Shown here: positions 33,279 to 34,712 of the stretch, piece after piece
How the letters are laid out: every line of letters begins with the position of its first letter
How positions within the stretch are numbered: the stretch's first letter is position 1
Assembly: GCF_014712225.1 (NCBI RefSeq)
Contig: NZ_JACXBW010000027.1
Location: 1 to 34,712 of the forward strand
Reading direction: 5' to 3'
DNA: 34,712 nt
Source of the DNA: Pseudarthrobacter sulfonivorans
Lineage (GTDB): Bacteria; Actinomycetota; Actinomycetes; Actinomycetales; Micrococcaceae
Notes under the pieces: model-generated
Told to the model about the DNA's origin: nothing
Database searches by the model: none
What the model saw: the letters and a program-made list of their open reading frames with translations, nothing else
Program-made: the position numbers and the translations under genes

Positions 33279-33389
33279 TTCCGACATAGAATCGCGGACG
33301 GGCGCGACCGGGTGAAGCACCTGAAGCACTACTGGAACCGGCGCCTCGATGCGCTGGGAGAACTTCTGGACGAGGAGAAACCGTCATGA
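33279..33389 (+). pseudogene. Remnant of an ArsR-type regulator gene (3' end only)
   Basis: Just upstream of the SRPBCC gene a frame reads RDRVKHLKHYWNRRLDALGE and then LLDEEKPS before TGA at 33387-33389. Its stop overlaps the SRPBCC start by ATGA. Basic W..RLDAL..LL endings are typical of ArsR regulators that are paired with SRPBCC genes. The upstream part has no helix-turn-helix and soon runs into the divergent YciI gene, so the regulator is truncated to about 30 codons. The family assignment rests on this tail and the gene pairing. Confidence 0.5.
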
Positions 33390-33793
33390 CCGAGAACGCC
33401 ATCCGGCTCGAGCGCCGCTTCCCGCACCCCAGTGCGGCCGTCTGGGCTGCGCTGACAACACCCGAACTCCTGGCCCGCTGGTGGGCGCCGGGCGACATCG
33501 CCCCCGTCGTGGGCCACCGCTTCACCATGGACATGGGCTCCTGGGGCCAGCAGCAGTGCGAAGTCCTCACCGTGGACCCCGGCAAGTCGATCACCTTCCT
33601 GTTCTCCGACGGCATGCTGGATACCACGATCACCTGGCGGCTGGAATCTGTCGACGACGGCACAGTCCTTCACCACGAGCACGCCGGTTTCCGCCTCGAC
33701 ACCCCCATGGGCAGGCAGGCGATCGAGGGGATGGGCAACGGCTGGCCGGGTCTGCTGACACGGATCGACGGCGTCCTCGCCGGGGTCTCCTGA
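33386..33793 (+). CDS. SRPBCC (AHSA1-like) domain protein
   Basis: This 135-residue protein is a typical START/AHSA1-like single-domain protein. ERRFPHPSAAVWAALTTPEL is followed by LARWWAP, and the C-terminus ends in the helix RQAIEGMGNGWPGLLTRIDG. The fold is a hydrophobic-ligand-binding cavity; functions are mostly unknown. GAGGAG precedes the ATG, inside the ArsR remnant. ArsR-SRPBCC pairs are a common self-regulated arrangement, but here the regulator is only a remnant, so expression control is probably altered. Confidence 0.88.
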   Translation: MTENAIRLERRFPHPSAAVWAALTTPELLARWWAPGDIAPVVGHRFTMDMGSWGQQQCEVLTVDPGKSITFLFSDGMLDTTITWRLESVDDGTVLHHEHAGFRLDTPMGRQAIEGMGNGWPGLLTRIDGVLAGVS

Positions 33794-33811
33794 CGCTGAG
33801 GTGGGCGGACG

Positions 33812-33836
33812 ACGACGGGAAGTCCCGCCGTCGTTC
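33812..33836. terminator. Hairpin terminator between convergent SRPBCC and riboflavin kinase genes
   Basis: ACGACGG (33812-33818) pairs with CCGTCGT (33828-33834), followed by TC. It sits 18 bases after the SRPBCC stop, in the 84-base gap to the convergent kinase gene. The T-tail is short. Confidence 0.6.
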
Positions 33837-33877
33837 ATCTCAACAAATCAATTCACCCGCGAGGGCCGGCTAGTCCG

Positions 33878-34483
33878 CTAGCCGTTCAGCGGTAGAAATT
33901 CCGACAGCGAAGCGCCCCGATCAGTGCGCCGGTGCCCGATGGGAATGGGGTGCGGGGTGCCTATGGGGTTCGAAGGCGAGCGACTGGGCTGCTCTTGGGC
34001 ACGGAGGCAGCTCCCCAATCCTGCCTGCAGAGCCCAGCTGCGGACACGAGCCACGTCGTCTTGGATCTGGTCCACGAGCTCAGACGTACCGGCGAACTTG
34101 CGTTGCGGACGGATGAGGAGGCGCAGCGTCACCACAACGGTTTGTCCGTAAAGGTCGCCGGTGTAGTCCAAAAGGTTCGCCTCCAGCAGGCTCTGCCCTC
34201 GGGCGTAGTAAGTCGGCCGGTCGCCGATAGATATGGCGGCGACATGAAGGGAGCGTTGATCCGGTGAGTCGAGGTGGACCGTGCCAGCCCATACGCCGTT
34301 GCGCCCGCCATTGGGCGGTATGGCGATATTCGCCGTGGGGAAGCCCATCAGGCGTCCACGTTGGTCTCCATGACCAACCACGCCAGTGATCTGGAAATAG
34401 TTGTGGTTCGGCTGCTTTGGGGACCGCAGTGTACGCACAGCAGCAGTCCATTCCGTCTGGTCTGTTTTCAATTTAAACTCCAA
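33878..34483 (-). CDS. Stand-alone riboflavin kinase domain protein
   Basis: This 201-residue protein carries the flavokinase domain (about 30-155), which converts riboflavin to FMN. It has GRLMGFPTANI (nucleotide and metal loop), AGTVHL, AAISIGDRPTYY and LLEANLLDYTGDLYGQ with the catalytic glutamate. The FAD-synthetase half of the usual bifunctional RibF is absent. An N-terminal extension of ~30 residues and a Pro/Ser-rich tail (about 160-201) are not part of the domain. The start is uncertain: TTG 34483 gives the full frame but has no good ribosome site, and internal GTG codons are possible. It lies alone, downstream of the right terminal repeat. It may supply FMN to flavoenzymes; this is a guess from context. 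Confidence 0.8.
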   Translation of the reverse strand: MEFKLKTDQTEWTAAVRTLRSPKQPNHNYFQITGVVGHGDQRGRLMGFPTANIAIPPNGGRNGVWAGTVHLDSPDQRSLHVAAISIGDRPTYYARGQSLLEANLLDYTGDLYGQTVVVTLRLLIRPQRKFAGTSELVDQIQDDVARVRSWALQAGLGSCLRAQEQPSRSPSNPIGTPHPIPIGHRRTDRGASLSEFLPLNG

Positions 34484-34547
34484 GGCAAGTGACTAAGTGT
34501 TTAGCTCGATGACGTAAAACTGACTGGCATTAAGGAGGTGTGGACAA

Positions 34548-34711
34548 TTCAGTAATGCATTCCTTCCCGCTATTTACTCCCCATACATCAGATTGGTTAG
34601 AAAGCCGAAGAGGCCAGCGTCAGGGACGGTAGACCTTTTGCTGGATACCTGAGCCGGCTCCAGATCGCAGAGCGCAGCGTGACGGGGCATCTTGAGTTTC
34701 ATGTATGCAGC
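34548..34711 (-). repeat. Right copy of ~165-bp imperfect inverted repeat
   Basis: Read on the minus strand this matches positions 2-167. The outermost 34 bases are identical, and inner blocks match in order to a shared CATTACTGAA block (34548-34557). The minus strand encodes a 42-residue frame (34702-34574) beginning MKLKMPRHAALCDLE. The plus strand has an outward frame open to the window edge, ending QIAERSVTGHLEFHVCS; the left copy has the same peptide with one change. The copy lies 64 bases upstream of the riboflavin kinase start. The intervening 34484-34547 shows nothing I can name. Confidence 0.85.
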
Positions 34712-34712
34712 G

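Noticed and set aside
1..34712. Linear plasmid or phage with terminal inverted repeats
   Set aside because: Content is chromosomal metabolism with metH, and no replication, partition or terminal-protein gene is present. The repeats are better viewed as dispersed copies at assembly ends.

Overview
The window looks like a chromosomal segment of a high-GC actinomycete of the Arthrobacter group (Micrococcaceae). The strongest marker is a choline oxidase that I recognise as close to the Arthrobacter globiformis/pascens CodA protein. It sits with betaine aldehyde dehydrogenase, a BetI-like repressor and a permease. I saw no rRNA or tRNA genes, phage genes, CRISPR array or complete insertion sequence.

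Layout. (1) 1-356 holds a ~165-bp repeat that recurs in inverted orientation at the other end of the window. (2) 357-4208 (+) holds metH, the cobalamin-dependent methionine synthase, and a 50-residue membrane protein. (3) 4361-8932 (-) holds a DUF4430-type lipoprotein, a one-polypeptide ECF importer (T-A-A-S order) and a RsbQ-like hydrolase. The hydrolase appears to have been inserted beside a duplicated fragment of the ECF gene end. (4) 8936-16136 is a sugar locus: polyphosphate glucokinase-like ROK kinase, GH13 alpha-glucosidase, ABC permeases and a Tat lipoprotein on the minus strand, with a divergent ROK repressor and a tandem 13-bp repeat between them. (5) 16252-21883 (-) is a choline-to-betaine unit: permease, codA, betB and a BetI-like TetR with a double palindromic operator. 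(6) 21974-32900 (+) has a LysR regulator followed by an eight-gene, tightly coupled operon: MHS transporter, quinate/shikimate dehydrogenase-like enzyme, a frameshifted SDR, Gfo/Idh/MocA oxidoreductase, OYE/TMADH-type Fe-S flavoprotein, TIM-barrel isomerase, aldo-keto reductase and KstD-like flavoprotein. (7) 32956-34483 holds a YciI-like protein, an ArsR gene remnant, its SRPBCC partner and a stand-alone riboflavin kinase. (8) The second copy of the terminal repeat closes the window.

How they work together. The sugar locus would import an oligosaccharide, hydrolyse it in the cytoplasm and phosphorylate the glucose. The choline unit makes the osmoprotectant glycine betaine. The lipoprotein plus fused ECF importer may supply cobalamin to the nearby MetH; this is an inference. 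The LysR-linked operon is the best candidate for an uncharacterised system. Its transporter and first dehydrogenase point to a hydroaromatic acid such as quinate or shikimate, but it adds several redox enzymes that the classical quinate pathway does not use.
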